Of a stretch of 64,000 nt of DNA, positions 1 to 8,958 are shown one piece after another. Below the pieces are notes generated by a model. That model had not been told where the DNA came from and did not search any database. It worked only from the letters and a program-made list of their open reading frames with translations. The stretch's first letter is position 1, and each line of letters opens with the position of its first letter. The translations under genes and the position numbers were made by a program. This DNA comes from Cohnella sp. GbtcB17 (GTDB taxonomy: Bacteria > Bacillota > Bacilli > Paenibacillales > Paenibacillaceae): NCBI RefSeq assembly GCF_019091135.1, contig NZ_JAGXJW010000002.1, positions 124,001 to 188,000 on the forward strand, read 5' to 3'.

Positions 1-675
1 GCCGCCCCAGCTCAAGTTTTCCCAGCCGCCGGTCTGTCCGTCCTCAAAGCTCTGCGCCAGCACGACCGCGCCGGACACCGGTCCCGGATCGGACGGCGTC
101 GGATCCTCGTCAGGAAGCGACACGAGCTTCGCCGCAAACGTGTCCACATAGTAGTCGACCGTCGCATTGTCGGTGGACTGGACGTACACCTGATAGCCGG
201 AGGCGCGCGCGTCCACGGTCATCCGGCCCTCGAGCAGCACCCAGTCCGCGGAGGTAACCGGCTTCGCGTCGATCCTGGCATAAGCGCCCGCGTCGCCTTC
301 GGGGAGGCCTTGCTGATTGATCGTCAGCTCGACCGTCGCCGTGACGGCCGGCACATCTTCCTTTAATTTAGCGTAGATGGAAAAGTCATACGTGCCGCCG
401 GGCACCAGTGCGCTCGCATCCACGCCCGGTCCGTTCCACGTCGCAGTTCGTCCGGTTGCGAGCAAGCTGCCCGTCCCGCTTTGCGCGGTCGCCGTCGACT
501 GCGAGACGGTCTCGGTGCCTCGCTTGAACCAGCCGTCCGTGCCCGTGTCGAAGCTGGCGCTCATCACCGTATCCCCCGCCGCGGCGATCGCCTGGCCCGC
601 GCCCCAGCCGGTCGGCACCGCAATGGCGATGCCCAGCATCGCGGCCAGGACGGCTTTAAGTCTTATTTTCCGCAT
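1..675 (-). CDS. Secreted modular xylanase, N-terminal part (CBM22), cut by window edge
   Basis: The 225 codons run off the left edge. ATG at 675 follows AAGGGGG nine bases upstream. Residues 1-31 are a signal peptide (MRKIRLKAVLAAMLG, ending in QAIAA). Residues 36-165 look like a CBM22/CBM4_9 carbohydrate-binding module: a start near SFDTGTDGWFKRG, then LLATGRTATWNGPGVD, and an end in the YYVDTFAAKLV strand. A PTPSDPGP linker follows, and a second similar module begins at residue 203 (VLAQSFEDGQTGGW). Tandem CBM22 modules in front of GH10 are the usual architecture of large extracellular xylanases of Paenibacillus, and the neighbouring alpha-glucuronidase supports this. The catalytic domain is outside the window, so GH10 is inference. 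A cre-like site sits about 90 bp upstream. Confidence 0.75.
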   Translation of the reverse strand, partial: MRKIRLKAVLAAMLGIAIAVPTGWGAGQAIAAAGDTVMSASFDTGTDGWFKRGTETVSQSTATAQSGTGSLLATGRTATWNGPGVDASALVPGGTYDFSIYAKLKEDVPAVTATVELTINQQGLPEGDAGAYARIDAKPVTSADWVLLEGRMTVDARASGYQVYVQSTDNATVDYYVDTFAAKLVSLPDEDPTPSDPGPVSGAVVLAQSFEDGQTGGWENLSWGG

Positions 676-763
676 CCACGTTTTCCCCCTTAAATGTCGT
701 TCCCCGATTCGCAAGCCAAGACGGTGCGACCAGCGGTCCACAGCTCCGTGCGCCCGCACACAT

Positions 764-777
764 TGTAAGCGCTTAAA
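764..777 (-). promoter_or_regulatory. cre-like catabolite repression site
   Basis: TGTAAGCGCTTAAA matches the CcpA-binding consensus TGWAANCGNTNWCA at all but one fixed position. It lies about 90 bp upstream of the xylanase start, a sensible operator position. No convincing -35/-10 pair was assigned. Confidence 0.55.
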
Positions 778-894
778 TCGGCTTGCGTTTCTCCATTATG
801 CAATTTCCGCCAAATCGGTCGTACCCGGAAAAGTATGGTATTTACTATAAAAAATAAAGATTCGATCGGTATGGCAAACTCGCATCGTGCCCCA

Positions 895-1232
895 GCTTCC
901 ACGCGCAGGTAGTCTCGCATAGGAACAAACCAACCACTTGCCGCAGTCTCCCTACACAGGTAGTCTCACATAGGAACTCATCAGCCCCTCGCTCTAGCTC
1001 CCTCCCGCAGTTAGTCTCACATAGGAACAAACCAACCACTCGCCGCAGTCTCCCTACGCAGGAAGTCTCACATAGGAACTCATCAGCCCCTCGCTCCAGC
1101 TTCCACCTGCATGTAGTCCCACATAGGAACAAACCACCTGTTCACCCTAACTCCCTCCCGCCGGTAGTCCCACATAGGAACAAATCCGTCCCTCGCTACA
1201 GCTTCCACGCGCTTACATTCCCGGTTAGGAAC
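895..1232. repeat. Intergenic tandem array A, 51-bp period, 7 units
   Basis: Seven units start at 910, 961, 1012, 1063, 1114, 1165 and 1216, exactly 51 bp apart. The conserved core is TAGTCTCACATAGGAAC (17 nt). Spacers alternate between two GC-rich types (about CAACCACTCGCCGCAG and CATCAGCCCCTCGCTC). The last unit is degenerate (CATTCCCGGTTAGGAAC) and resembles array C. The array begins about 40 bp past the alpha-glucuronidase stop and fills most of the gap to the xylanase gene. Open frames crossing it exist only because 51 is a multiple of three. Confidence 0.9.
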
Positions 1233-1270
1233 AAACTGCCGCCCAGCGCATTCGACGCGTATGACGACGG

Positions 1271-3394
1271 TCAATAAATCAACCGACCGCAGGCGTCCGG
1301 GATGCCGGATTTGCGATAAAAGTAGGTGTTGAGCTGGTCCCGCCACTCTCTCGCATGTTCGGCCTGATGCGCGAGCCGCTCTCGCACCGACGCGTGTACG
1401 CGCACGGGAAGACGATCCGCGATACCGTCCCAGGCAGCGAGCAGTCCGGCAGCCCGGTCGACGCCTTCGAAGCGCGTATCGTAAATGTGTTGAATGACGC
1501 TTTTGCCGCTCTTGAGGCGCATACCGTAGGGGACATGGTGAAAAAAGAGCAGCAGCTCGTCCGGACAGGTATCCGGAGATTCGTATAAGGCCGCTGCCGC
1601 GGCTGGGTACTGTCCTGCGTAGCCGGTGCCGGTCGCAACGGTGCGGTCGACGCCGATGCCGTCGCGATCCGCGTAGTGATAGGTGCCCCAGGGACTGTAC
1701 TCGTACCCGTCGACGTTCGGGCCGTAATGATGATGCGGGTTGACCATCCATCCGACGCCAAGCGGCGCCGTGTACGATTCGTAAATGGCGTACGAGTCCA
1801 TCAGCATCCGGATAACGGTCTCCTCGACGACCGGGTCCGGCCCAAGCGCCATTCGGATCCACTCGCGTCCGATCGCTTCAGCCGATAACGACGGATTCCA
1901 GGCGAGCCGGCCGTAGCCGTACCAGTTTGCCTGTGCGAGCAGATGGCCCGTCCAGTTGGCGTCGGTGCCGACATTGGACACTGCGGCAACGCCGCCTCGG
2001 CGGTTTCTCCTCGCAACCTCCGCATCGCCGCGTTCCTCATCGCCTTCCCCGACTGCGCGCCTCCCGACGGCGTCCGCCACCGTCCAGCCGTCGCCGCCGT
2101 CGAAGGCCAGCACCTCCTTCCACATTGGAAGGAGATAGCAGAGATGCCGCTGCTGTCCCGTGTATTCCTGCGTGATCTGCAGCTCCAGCGCGATCTGCGT
2201 GCGCCGTAGGCCGAGCAGCAGCGGCGACACCGGCTCGCGCACCTGAAAATCCATCGGTCCGTGCTTGATCTGAAGCACGACATTGTCGCGGAACGCGCCG
2301 TCGAGCGGCATGAAGTGATCGTAGGCGGCGCGCGCGCGATCCGTCCGCCGGTCCCGCCAGTCCTGCTTGCAGTCGTAGACAAAGCACCGCCAGACGACCG
2401 TGCCGCCGAACGGTGCGAGCGCATCGGCCAGCATGTTGGCGCCGTCCGCGTGATCCCGCCCGTAAGTGAAAGGACCCGGCCGATGCTCCGAATCGGCCTT
2501 GACGACAAAGCCGCCGAAACCCGGGATGCGCCGGCATACCTCTGCCGTCGTCTCGCGCCACCATGCCGCGACGGCCGGGTCCAGCGGGTCCGCCGTCGCG
2601 AGCCCGCCGAGCGCCATCGGCGAGGCGAAGTTGACGCTCAGGTATAGCGCGATCCCATACTCGCGAAAAACGTCGGCCACCCGCGCCACGTCTTCCAGCC
2701 GCTCCGGCGACAGCAGCCGCGTCTCCTCGGCATGCACGTTGACGTTGTTGATGGCGACCGCGTTGATGCCGATCGAAGCGCTCAAACGCGCATAATCGCG
2801 AATTCGCGCCGCCCGCTCGCCCAGTCGTCCGGCCTCAAAAAACAAGCTTCCGCCGGCATAGCCGCGCTCGACGGACCCGTCCGCGTTGTCCCAATGATCG
2901 ATCATCCGCAGCGGGTACGCCGGCCGCTCGACGATTCGGAGATCGCTTAGGTCGCGGCCCGTACACAGCAATCGAATGAAGCCAAAGGCAGCATACAGCG
3001 CGCCCTTCGCGTCGCCTCCGAGCAGGTAGACGCTGCCGTCGGCACCGGACAGGATCGCGTAACCTTCCTCGCCGAGCATGCCGGTGTCCAACACCTCGAT
3101 CTCCGCCGCGTCCGCCAAGCCGACAACAATTGCCGGTCCTCCCATTCCCCCCTCGCCCGCGCGTGCACCGGCCTCAACCGATTCCGCCGAGCCGTCGACA
3201 GGCGCCATACCAAGCAAACCCCCGATCGCGCGGCGCAGCTCAAGACGCGCCGTAGCCAGCTCGGCGCCATCGCCAATCACGACGAGCCTGCCGCATACCG
3301 CCGCATACCTCGCGCGCAGCGTCTCGTCCTCAATCCGTCTGTAATCGAGCCACGCTTGCTCGTATGCTTCTTGTCCAGCTTGACCCCTATCCAT
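1271..3394 (-). CDS. aguA: Alpha-glucuronidase, GH67
   Basis: A 707-aa cytoplasmic enzyme (no signal peptide) that removes (4-O-methyl)glucuronic acid from the non-reducing end of xylo-oligosaccharides (aldouronates). The GH67 signature is clear. The acid Glu303 lies in [13 protein letters not shown]. The paired carboxylates are Asp365 ([10 protein letters not shown]) and Glu387 (FQVREPVSP). [13 protein letters not shown] at 163-175 is also typical. The start at 3394 is chosen because AGGAGG lies seven bases upstream; a longer frame to 3496 has no ribosome site. The length is normal for the family, with an Arg/Glu-rich insertion near 440-465. It follows the GH8 gene, but a terminator lies just before its ribosome site, so expression may rely on readthrough. 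Confidence 0.95.
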   Translation of the reverse strand: MDRGQAGQEAYEQAWLDYRRIEDETLRARYAAVCGRLVVIGDGAELATARLELRRAIGGLLGMAPVDGSAESVEAGARAGEGGMGGPAIVVGLADAAEIEVLDTGMLGEEGYAILSGADGSVYLLGGDAKGALYAAFGFIRLLCTGRDLSDLRIVERPAYPLRMIDHWDNADGSVERGYAGGSLFFEAGRLGERAARIRDYARLSASIGINAVAINNVNVHAEETRLLSPERLEDVARVADVFREYGIALYLSVNFASPMALGGLATADPLDPAVAAWWRETTAEVCRRIPGFGGFVVKADSEHRPGPFTYGRDHADGANMLADALAPFGGTVVWRCFVYDCKQDWRDRRTDRARAAYDHFMPLDGAFRDNVVLQIKHGPMDFQVREPVSPLLLGLRRTQIALELQITQEYTGQQRHLCYLLPMWKEVLAFDGGDGWTVADAVGRRAVGEGDEERGDAEVARRNRRGGVAAVSNVGTDANWTGHLLAQANWYGYGRLAWNPSLSAEAIGREWIRMALGPDPVVEETVIRMLMDSYAIYESYTAPLGVGWMVNPHHHYGPNVDGYEYSPWGTYHYADRDGIGVDRTVATGTGYAGQYPAAAAALYESPDTCPDELLLFFHHVPYGMRLKSGKSVIQHIYDTRFEGVDRAAGLLAAWDGIADRLPVRVHASVRERLAHQAEHAREWRDQLNTYFYRKSGIPDACGRLIY

Positions 3395-3415
3395 CACGCG
3401 TCCTCCTCTCCGTGC

Positions 3416-3446
3416 AAATAAAAAGAGCCTCCCGCAACAGAGACTC
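3416..3446 (-). terminator. Terminator/attenuator between GH8 gene and aguA
   Basis: On the minus strand GAGTCTC and GAGGCTC pair over 7 bp (one G-U), with an 8-nt loop, followed by TTTTTA. It ends about 15 bp before the aguA ribosome site, so it would reduce aguA transcription relative to the genes upstream. Confidence 0.65.
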
Positions 3447-3527
3447 CCTTCTCGTCGATAATCCCATTCCAACCATGCCGCCAGCCGCTGATTCAAGCCT
3501 CAATCCTCAAGCTTCAAGCCTCATGCC

Positions 3528-4718
3528 TCATGGTTCAGGCAGCCAGATCCGGTACCGCCCGGCGAGCGCCAGCAGCGCGAACATATAGAGGCAATTGTCG
3601 TAATAGCGCCGCTCGCCCTCGCGCACCGGCGTAAGCCAGAAGCGCGCGACCGCCTCCCGCGCATGCGGGCTGTCCGGCGCGGCGAGCGCCGCGCACGCGT
3701 TGGTCGCGACGAGGCCGACCGGGTGCAGCGCCGGCTCCTCGAACGGCGTGCCGTCGATTCGGTAGCGACGGTAGTCGGCCGGGTCCTTGTCCGCGAAAAA
3801 GCGCAGGATCGCCTCCGCCTCGCGCCTCATCCACGGCGAGACGCCGAACCAGGCGGCTTCGAGGCCCACATTTGCCGCGACCCGGTACGAATCGCTGTAG
3901 AAATGCCCGTAGCCTCGCTCGTCGTTGGGCGTACCGTCGTAGTGGGCGTACTCCGGCGAGAGACCGGTCTCCGGGTGGCAGGCGAGCGGCAAATAAGCGC
4001 GGCTCGCAGCCGCCGCTTCCCGCCAGAAAGGCCGATCCGCCTCGTCCGCCCACAGCGCGAACAGTTCATAGAAATGCGGCAGATGATACGACGGGTCGCT
4101 GTATTCGCACTCGGGCACGAACTTGATGAGCCGGTTGTCCCGGTTCCACATCGGGTAGCCAGGGCCCTGCTCGCCGTTGTGCAGACAGGCCCGCAAAATG
4201 TCCCGCGCCTTGGCCGCGTAGTCCAGCGGCGGCTCGCCTTCGCCCCAGCGGTGCGCCGCAAAAAACAGCGCCAACGCGAAGTACTCCTCGCCGTCCGGCG
4301 CGGGGCCGTTCGAATTGCGCGTCCCGTCCGGCATGCACGACCAGGCGAAGTACCCGGCATGCACGCCGTCCTTCATATGCATATACGTCCAGGTCCAGCG
4401 CCACAGCCGGTCGAACAGCGCCTTGTCGTCCATTTGCACGGCCATCATCATGCCGTAGGACATGCCTTCGGTCCGCACGTCGAGATTGCCGGTGTCGAGC
4501 ATGTAGCCCATGTCGTCGCACGGATAATAAATGCGTGTCCGTTCGTCATCGCCGAACAGTTGCCGCCATGCATCCGCCAGCCGGGCCTCGATCGTCTCGG
4601 GCGCGTAGCCGTACCGTTCGAGCAGGTTGGGGTACTGCCCGGTGCCGAAAGCGCCCGTCCCGCCGTTCATTGCGCTCGTCTCCTCTTCCGAAGCCGAAGA
4701 GGCCTCGCCTTTTCCCAT
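3528..4718 (-). CDS. Reducing-end xylose-releasing exo-oligoxylanase, GH8
   Basis: A 396-aa protein without signal peptide. The (alpha/alpha)6-barrel GH8 pattern is clear: IYYPCDDMGYMLDTGN, then VRTEGMSYGMM with the probable acid Glu84, FAWSCMPDGTRNSNGPAPDGEEYF, and GYGHFYSDSYRVAANVG. Length and intracellular location fit the Rex enzymes of Bacillus halodurans type (about 390 aa), which release xylose from the reducing end of oligosaccharides, rather than secreted GH8 cellulases or chitosanases. Two starts have good ribosome sites: 4718 (AGGAAGGAG, 9 bp) and 4670 (AGAGGAG, 9 bp); the longer is given. It follows ytcP by 31 bp, which places it in the aldouronate import operon. Confidence 0.88.
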   Translation of the reverse strand: MGKGEASSASEEETSAMNGGTGAFGTGQYPNLLERYGYAPETIEARLADAWRQLFGDDERTRIYYPCDDMGYMLDTGNLDVRTEGMSYGMMMAVQMDDKALFDRLWRWTWTYMHMKDGVHAGYFAWSCMPDGTRNSNGPAPDGEEYFALALFFAAHRWGEGEPPLDYAAKARDILRACLHNGEQGPGYPMWNRDNRLIKFVPECEYSDPSYHLPHFYELFALWADEADRPFWREAAAASRAYLPLACHPETGLSPEYAHYDGTPNDERGYGHFYSDSYRVAANVGLEAAWFGVSPWMRREAEAILRFFADKDPADYRRYRIDGTPFEEPALHPVGLVATNACAALAAPDSPHAREAVARFWLTPVREGERRYYDNCLYMFALLALAGRYRIWLPEP

Positions 4719-4749
4719 CTCGCCCGTCTCCTTCCTGTCCTTCGCAGCT

Positions 4750-5682
4750 TTATCCCTTCACGCCGCCGACCGTCATGCCTTTCACGAAGTACTTCTGCAA
4801 AAACGGATAAATGATAATCATCGGCACAGCCGCCACGATCGTCATCGTCGCCCGAATCGACACCGGGGACACCTTGAGCGAGGAGGCCGCGGAGCCCGCG
4901 AACGCCGAAGCTGCGCTGGAGGTCGTGTTCGAGTTTTGCAAAATCTTCTGCAGCTCGTACTGGAGGGTGCTCAGCTTGACGTTGGAGGAGTTGTACAAAA
5001 ACACGTCGAACCACGAGTTCCACTGGTACACTGCCGTAAATAGGGCCACCGTCGCCAGCACGGGCAGGCACAGCGGAAACACGATGTTGATGAATGTCCG
5101 GAAGTCCCCCGCCCCGTCGATTCGCGCGGACTCGATCACGCTCTCCGGCAGCTGTTCGATGAACGAGCGGATGATGATCAGATTAAACACGCCGATGACG
5201 CCCGGCAGAATATACACCCAGAAGTTGTTGATCAGTCCCAGATCCCGGATGAGCAAGTAGTTCGGAATGAGGCCGCCGTTGATGTACATCGTGATGATAA
5301 AGGCGATCGTGACGAACTTGCGCAGCACATACTCCTGCCTGCTGATCGTGTAGGCGACCATGGCGGAAGCGAACACCGTGACGAGCGTGCCGATGACGGT
5401 GCGCAGCACCGAGATGAGCGTGGCGTTGTAGATCGTCGCTTCGCCGAACACGAACTTGTAGTTCTCGCCGGAGAACTGGCGCGGCCACAGGTGGATGCCG
5501 CCTTTGATCGAGTCGCTCGCGGCGTTCAGCGACACGGCGAGCGTGTTGAGGAACGGATACAGCGTCACAACCATCAGCAGGGTGAGAAAGACGTAATTCA
5601 AAATATCGAACGTCCGGTCGCCGACCGAAGCGTGACGGCGCGAGCCGCGAGCCGGCCGCGAAGCGCCTGTAGCGTTCGCCAT
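4750..5682 (-). CDS. ytcP: CUT1 ABC importer permease, YtcP/LplC type (aldouronate)
   Basis: A 310-aa integral membrane permease of a carbohydrate importer. It has a basic N-terminus and six predicted membrane segments (first at ILNYVFLTLLMVVTLYPFL). The cytoplasmic EAA loop that docks the ATPase is at about 200-220 (ESARIDGAGDFRTFINIVF). The C-terminus ends in YPFLQKYFVKGMTVGGVKG, typical of the YtcP subfamily. An unusual Ser/Ala-rich insert, NTTSSAASAFAGSAASS, lies near 252-268. AAGGAGG lies 8 bp before the ATG. It is 16 bp downstream of lplB and surely co-transcribed. No ATPase gene is nearby; family members use a shared MsmX-type ATPase. Confidence 0.93.
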   Translation of the reverse strand: MANATGASRPARGSRRHASVGDRTFDILNYVFLTLLMVVTLYPFLNTLAVSLNAASDSIKGGIHLWPRQFSGENYKFVFGEATIYNATLISVLRTVIGTLVTVFASAMVAYTISRQEYVLRKFVTIAFIITMYINGGLIPNYLLIRDLGLINNFWVYILPGVIGVFNLIIIRSFIEQLPESVIESARIDGAGDFRTFINIVFPLCLPVLATVALFTAVYQWNSWFDVFLYNSSNVKLSTLQYELQKILQNSNTTSSAASAFAGSAASSLKVSPVSIRATMTIVAAVPMIIIYPFLQKYFVKGMTVGGVKG

Positions 5683-5698
5683 AGGAACCGCCTCCTTT

Positions 5699-6679
5699 TC
5701 AGAAAAGTCTGTCCTGGCCCAATCGCTTGGCGATATGGTTGGCCGAGAACAGCAGGATGAAGCTCACGACCGTCTTGAACATGCCGGCCGCCGTCGCGAG
5801 CGGGAAGTTGAACTGCTGGAGGCCGTACTTTAGCACGAATATGTCAATGTTCTCGGAATAATCGACGTTCATACCGTTGCCGAGCAGGTACTGCGGTTCG
5901 AATCCCGATTCCAGCAAATAGCCGATGTTCATAATGAGCAGCACGATAATGACCGGCTTGATGCCCGGCAGCGTGATATACCACATCCGTCTCAAGCGGC
6001 CCGCGCCGTCCATCTCCGCCGCCTCGTACTGCGCGGGATCGATGGCGCTGATGGCGGCCAGATAGACGATCGTATTCCAGCCTACGTCCTTCCACACAGA
6101 GCTTGCGCCGAAGATACCCCAGAACCATTCCGCCTTGCCGAGAAACAAGTACTCCTGTCCGGCTTCGATCGCGCCGAACGCCTTCAACAGTTCATTAACG
6201 ATCCCCTCGGGCGCGAGCGTCGTCTGAATGATGCCGGCCGCGACGACCCAGGAGATGAAGTGCGGCAAATAGCTGACAGTCTGCACGACACGCTTGAACG
6301 CGACCTTGCGAACCTCGTTCAGCAGCAGGGCGAGCGATACGGCCGTCACGAATCCGAGCACGAGATTGATGCCGCTCATCGCGAGCGTATTGCGCAGGGC
6401 GATCAGGAAGCGGTCCTCCGAAAACAAGGCATGAAAATGCTTGAAGCCGACCCAGGCCTGCTCCTTGAAGGGAAGCGAGGGCTGATAATCCTGGAAGGCG
6501 ATCGTCCATCCCCATACCGGCACGTACTTGAACACGAACAGCCAGATGACAAAGGGAACGGACATCAGAACCAGCATGCGCTGCGAAACGAGTCTTCTCA
6601 TAAAAAGCTTCAGCCCGCCGGGCTGCGGCTTGGCCCCGAGCTGCGGCGCCGGCGCGGCCAGCACGTCGTTGTTATCCAT
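5699..6679 (-). CDS. lplB: CUT1 ABC importer permease, LplB type (aldouronate)
   Basis: A 326-aa permease partner of YtcP. After a soluble N-terminus come six membrane segments, starting at MLVLMSVPFVIWLFVFKYV. The conserved WGWTIAFQDYQP loop and the EAA motif QYEAAEMDGAGRLRRMWYI (about 227-245) are visible. The C-terminal NHIAKRLGQDRLF is typical of LplB-like proteins. GGAAGGAG lies 8 bp before the ATG. The gene follows the lipoprotein gene lplA after 109 bp that contain an intercistronic hairpin. Substrate assignment to methylglucuronoxylo-oligosaccharides comes from context (GH67 and GH8 downstream), not from the permease itself. Confidence 0.93.
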   Translation of the reverse strand: MDNNDVLAAPAPQLGAKPQPGGLKLFMRRLVSQRMLVLMSVPFVIWLFVFKYVPVWGWTIAFQDYQPSLPFKEQAWVGFKHFHALFSEDRFLIALRNTLAMSGINLVLGFVTAVSLALLLNEVRKVAFKRVVQTVSYLPHFISWVVAAGIIQTTLAPEGIVNELLKAFGAIEAGQEYLFLGKAEWFWGIFGASSVWKDVGWNTIVYLAAISAIDPAQYEAAEMDGAGRLRRMWYITLPGIKPVIIVLLIMNIGYLLESGFEPQYLLGNGMNVDYSENIDIFVLKYGLQQFNFPLATAAGMFKTVVSFILLFSANHIAKRLGQDRLF

Positions 6680-6711
6680 TCTGCTTGCTCCTTCCGCCTA
6701 GCTGTACAGCT

Positions 6712-6760
6712 GAAAAGGAAAGCCGGCCTTTGGCACGCAGCTGCGCGTGAAGCCGGCTTA
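6712..6760 (-). terminator. Intercistronic hairpin between lplA and lplB
   Basis: AAGCCGGC and GCCGGCTTT form an outer stem around the inner palindrome CACGCGCAGCTGCGTG. A pyrimidine run TTTCCTTTTC follows on the minus strand. Such a partial terminator or 3'-stabilising hairpin after a binding-protein gene would keep lplA mRNA in excess over the permeases. Confidence 0.55.
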
Positions 6761-6788
6761 TCCTGCCTGCGAATCGCATCGCCGTCGT

Positions 6789-8528
6789 TTATTTCGCGAC
6801 GTCTACGATCTTCTTGATCTGCTCCGTATACCACTTCTCGTAGCCTGCCGTATCCAGCTTGGAGAATTCCTTCATATAGCTGTCCCAGGCGCCATCGAAG
6901 TCGGACGGCTTCGCCAGCACGATTTTGGCATAGTACTTTTTCTGAAGATCGTCCTTCTTCGTTTCCCAGATCTGCTGTGGAGAGCCCTGCTCCTTCGGAA
7001 TGCTCCAGGCCGGGAACCATGGACGGTCTTCCGGCGTATCGAACAGCTCCGCGTACGTCTTGACGCCGTATTTGTCCAGAATCGTCTTGTCGCCTTCGGT
7101 CAGGCCCACCTGGAATACTTCGGGCTGGTAGCCGGGAGCGACCGCGTTGCCGTCCGCCAGCGTGGAGGACGTGCCGTATTGCGGCCAATCCCAATCGAAC
7201 GTCTTGAAGCCGAACTTCTCGTTAAACGCGTCGTCGAGCTTGTCGATCTGCTCGACCGTCCGATAAAAGCGTCCCTTGTCGTCGACCTCGTAGGTCTCGC
7301 CTTTGATGCCCCAGCTCTTGAGAATCTGATTGTCTTCCTTGAGCAGATTGTCCCAGAACTGGATGATGCGGGCCGGGTCCTTGGCGCTCTTCGTAATGCC
7401 GATCCCGCGGTTGCTCGTCCAGCCCGGCGGATCCAGGTACTGGTCATGCGTGCCGTCGAACGTGACCGGCAGCGGGAAGTAGACGAAGTCGTCCTGGGAT
7501 TGGTCCTTACGGGCGGCGTCCTTGAGCACGTTCTGCGCGTTGGCCATCTGCCAGCCGTAGTCGAAGAAGCCTACGACTTTGTGAGAGGTCAGCTTCGCGA
7601 TATATTGATCGTAGTTGTCGACGAAGGAGGACTTGTCGAGCAGTCCCTTGGCGTTGAGATCGTTAAGCGTTTTCAGCCAGCGCTTTTCGTTCTCGGAGCC
7701 CGCGTACGTTTTCGCCTCGTTCGTCGCGATGTCGACCATGACATTACCGTCGTTCGGATAGCCGGCCAGATGCATCGGCGGATTGGAGGTCGCAAAAAAC
7801 CGCCAGTCGTTCGTCAGCGTGAGCATGCCGGTCAGATTCTCCTCAGGGTGCTTGGCGACGAAGTCTTCGACCAGCTTGACGTAGTCGTCCAGCTTCTTGA
7901 TCTTCGGATAGCCGGCTTCCTTCAGCACGCGGCGCTGCACCCAGAACGCGCCCTGGTTGATGTTCGGATCCGCCGAAAATTCGCCGACCTGCGGGCCGAG
8001 CGGCAGGAAGTAGATTTTGCCGCCGTAGTCGGCGCGCATGCGCTCGAAGTACGGGCCGTAGACGCGCTTGATGTTCGGGCCGTACTGCTCGATCAGATTG
8101 TCGATCGGGATGAAGGCGCCGGCCTTGAGCACTTCTTCGATCGCGGCGTCGGGGATGAGGACGTCCGGATATTGATTGGAGGCGATCATCGTGCCGATCT
8201 TCGTGTTCAGGTCGCCGACCAGATGCTCGATCTTGAAGTTGACGCCCGTCTGGTCCTCGAGCGCTTTGCCGATTGTCGTCTCGTTGGTGTTCAGATCCTT
8301 CTCGCCGGCTACGCCGCTGAAGAAAGAAAAGGTGACTTTGTCGAGCGGCTTCTCCGATGCCGTTGCCGTTGCCGTGGCGGATGCCGATGCCGAGCCGCTC
8401 GCAGGTGCCGACGAACCGCCGCTTGACTCGGCGGGGGACGCGTTGCCCTCGTTGTTGCCGCTTGAGCACGCGGCCATCGATACGGCCAGGGCGGCAGCCA
8501 TGCCGGCTGTCCACAGTTTTTTTGCCAC
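6789..8528 (-). CDS. lplA: Aldouronate-binding lipoprotein (family 1 solute-binding protein)
   Basis: A 579-aa lipid-anchored binding protein. The start is GTG at 8528: it has GGAAGGGG 10 bp upstream and gives a perfect lipoprotein leader, MAKKLWTAGMAAALAVSMAAC with Cys at residue 21. The ATGs at 8579 and 8558 have no ribosome site, and the first overlaps the promoter -10. A low-complexity Ser/Ala/Gly linker follows, then the binding fold (for example DVLIPDAAIEEVLKAGAFIP and PPMHLAGYPNDGNV), ending in KWYTEQIKKIVDVAK. It is the first gene of the importer operon lplA-lplB-ytcP-GH8-aguA. Promoter and cre overlap directly upstream. Confidence 0.92.
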   Translation of the reverse strand: MAKKLWTAGMAAALAVSMAACSSGNNEGNASPAESSGGSSAPASGSASASATATATASEKPLDKVTFSFFSGVAGEKDLNTNETTIGKALEDQTGVNFKIEHLVGDLNTKIGTMIASNQYPDVLIPDAAIEEVLKAGAFIPIDNLIEQYGPNIKRVYGPYFERMRADYGGKIYFLPLGPQVGEFSADPNINQGAFWVQRRVLKEAGYPKIKKLDDYVKLVEDFVAKHPEENLTGMLTLTNDWRFFATSNPPMHLAGYPNDGNVMVDIATNEAKTYAGSENEKRWLKTLNDLNAKGLLDKSSFVDNYDQYIAKLTSHKVVGFFDYGWQMANAQNVLKDAARKDQSQDDFVYFPLPVTFDGTHDQYLDPPGWTSNRGIGITKSAKDPARIIQFWDNLLKEDNQILKSWGIKGETYEVDDKGRFYRTVEQIDKLDDAFNEKFGFKTFDWDWPQYGTSSTLADGNAVAPGYQPEVFQVGLTEGDKTILDKYGVKTYAELFDTPEDRPWFPAWSIPKEQGSPQQIWETKKDDLQKKYYAKIVLAKPSDFDGAWDSYMKEFSKLDTAGYEKWYTEQIKKIVDVAK

Positions 8529-8564
8529 TGCTTTCGAACCCCTTCCCTTGCGATACATTGTTTT

Positions 8565-8578
8565 TGTAAGCACTTTCA
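8565..8578 (-). promoter_or_regulatory. cre site at the lplA promoter
   Basis: Read on the minus strand, TGAAAGTGCTTACA matches TGWAANCGNTNWCA with one mismatch. It abuts the -10 box on the downstream side, covering the expected transcription start, so CcpA binding would block initiation. Confidence 0.65.
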
Positions 8579-8606
8579 TTATAAGGGGGATCGGCGAGTT
8601 TGTTTA
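8578..8606 (-). promoter_or_regulatory. Sigma-A type promoter of lplA
   Basis: A perfect -10 TATAAT (8578-8583, minus strand) is preceded by a 17-bp spacer and a weak -35 TAAACA (8601-8606). The weak -35 suits an activator-dependent promoter. The leader to the GTG start would be about 40 nt. Confidence 0.65.
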
Positions 8607-8628
8607 CTGGATAAACTAAAGATCGTAC

Positions 8629-8656
8629 TTAGGATATTTAGGATACGGATTTAGGG
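8629..8656. promoter_or_regulatory. Short direct repeats upstream of the lplA promoter
   Basis: TTAGGATA occurs at 8629 and 8638, with a partial copy TTTAGGG at 8650. They lie 23-50 bp upstream of the -35 box, where an AraC-type response regulator could bind. Function is inferred from position only. Confidence 0.3.
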
Positions 8657-8717
8657 GCAAAAATAGCCTGCGCTATTCGTAGGAAGTTCCTCGGGCGATG
8701 AGGACGGGCAGGACCAT

Positions 8718-8890
8718 GTGGCGCTGTGGGACGTTGCTTTGGCGGAGGAGCCATGGCGCGGGGCCAGGTGGCGCTGTGCGATGTTACTTTGGCGGAGGAG
8801 CCAGGGCGCGGGGCCAGGTGGCGCTGTGCGATGTTACTTTGGCGGAGGAGACAGGGCGCGGGGAACATGTGGCGCTGTGGGACGTTGCTT
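8718..8890. repeat. Intergenic tandem array B, 50-51-bp period, 4 units
   Basis: Units start at 8718, 8768, 8818 and 8869 (steps 50, 50, 51). The core is GTGGCGCTGTGCGATGTTAC, followed by TTTGGCGGAGGAG. The fourth unit breaks off into the terminator of the cation efflux gene. The array lies immediately 3' of that gene and upstream of lplA. The stretch 8640-8717 next to it shows nothing else. Confidence 0.88.
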
Positions 8891-8895
8891 CGGCA

Positions 8896-8924
8896 GAAAA
8901 ACTCCCGGCGATTGGCGCCGGGAG
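8896..8924 (-). terminator. Rho-independent terminator of the cation efflux gene
   Basis: On the minus strand CTCCCGGCG and CGCCGGGAG flank a short loop and TTTTTC follows. It lies 34 bp past the efflux gene stop codon. Confidence 0.85.
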
Positions 8925-8958
8925 CGCGGAATGCTAACCGGGAGGGCGGTCTGCTCCG

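Noticed and set aside
845-1132. Small Cys-rich repeat peptide (FLCETTC-type) on the minus strand
   Set aside because: Pure translation of array A; no ribosome site.
3480-3527. CAAGCCTCA-type short direct repeats after the GH8 gene
   Set aside because: Only a few imperfect short copies over 45 bp; probably simple-sequence slippage with no visible function.
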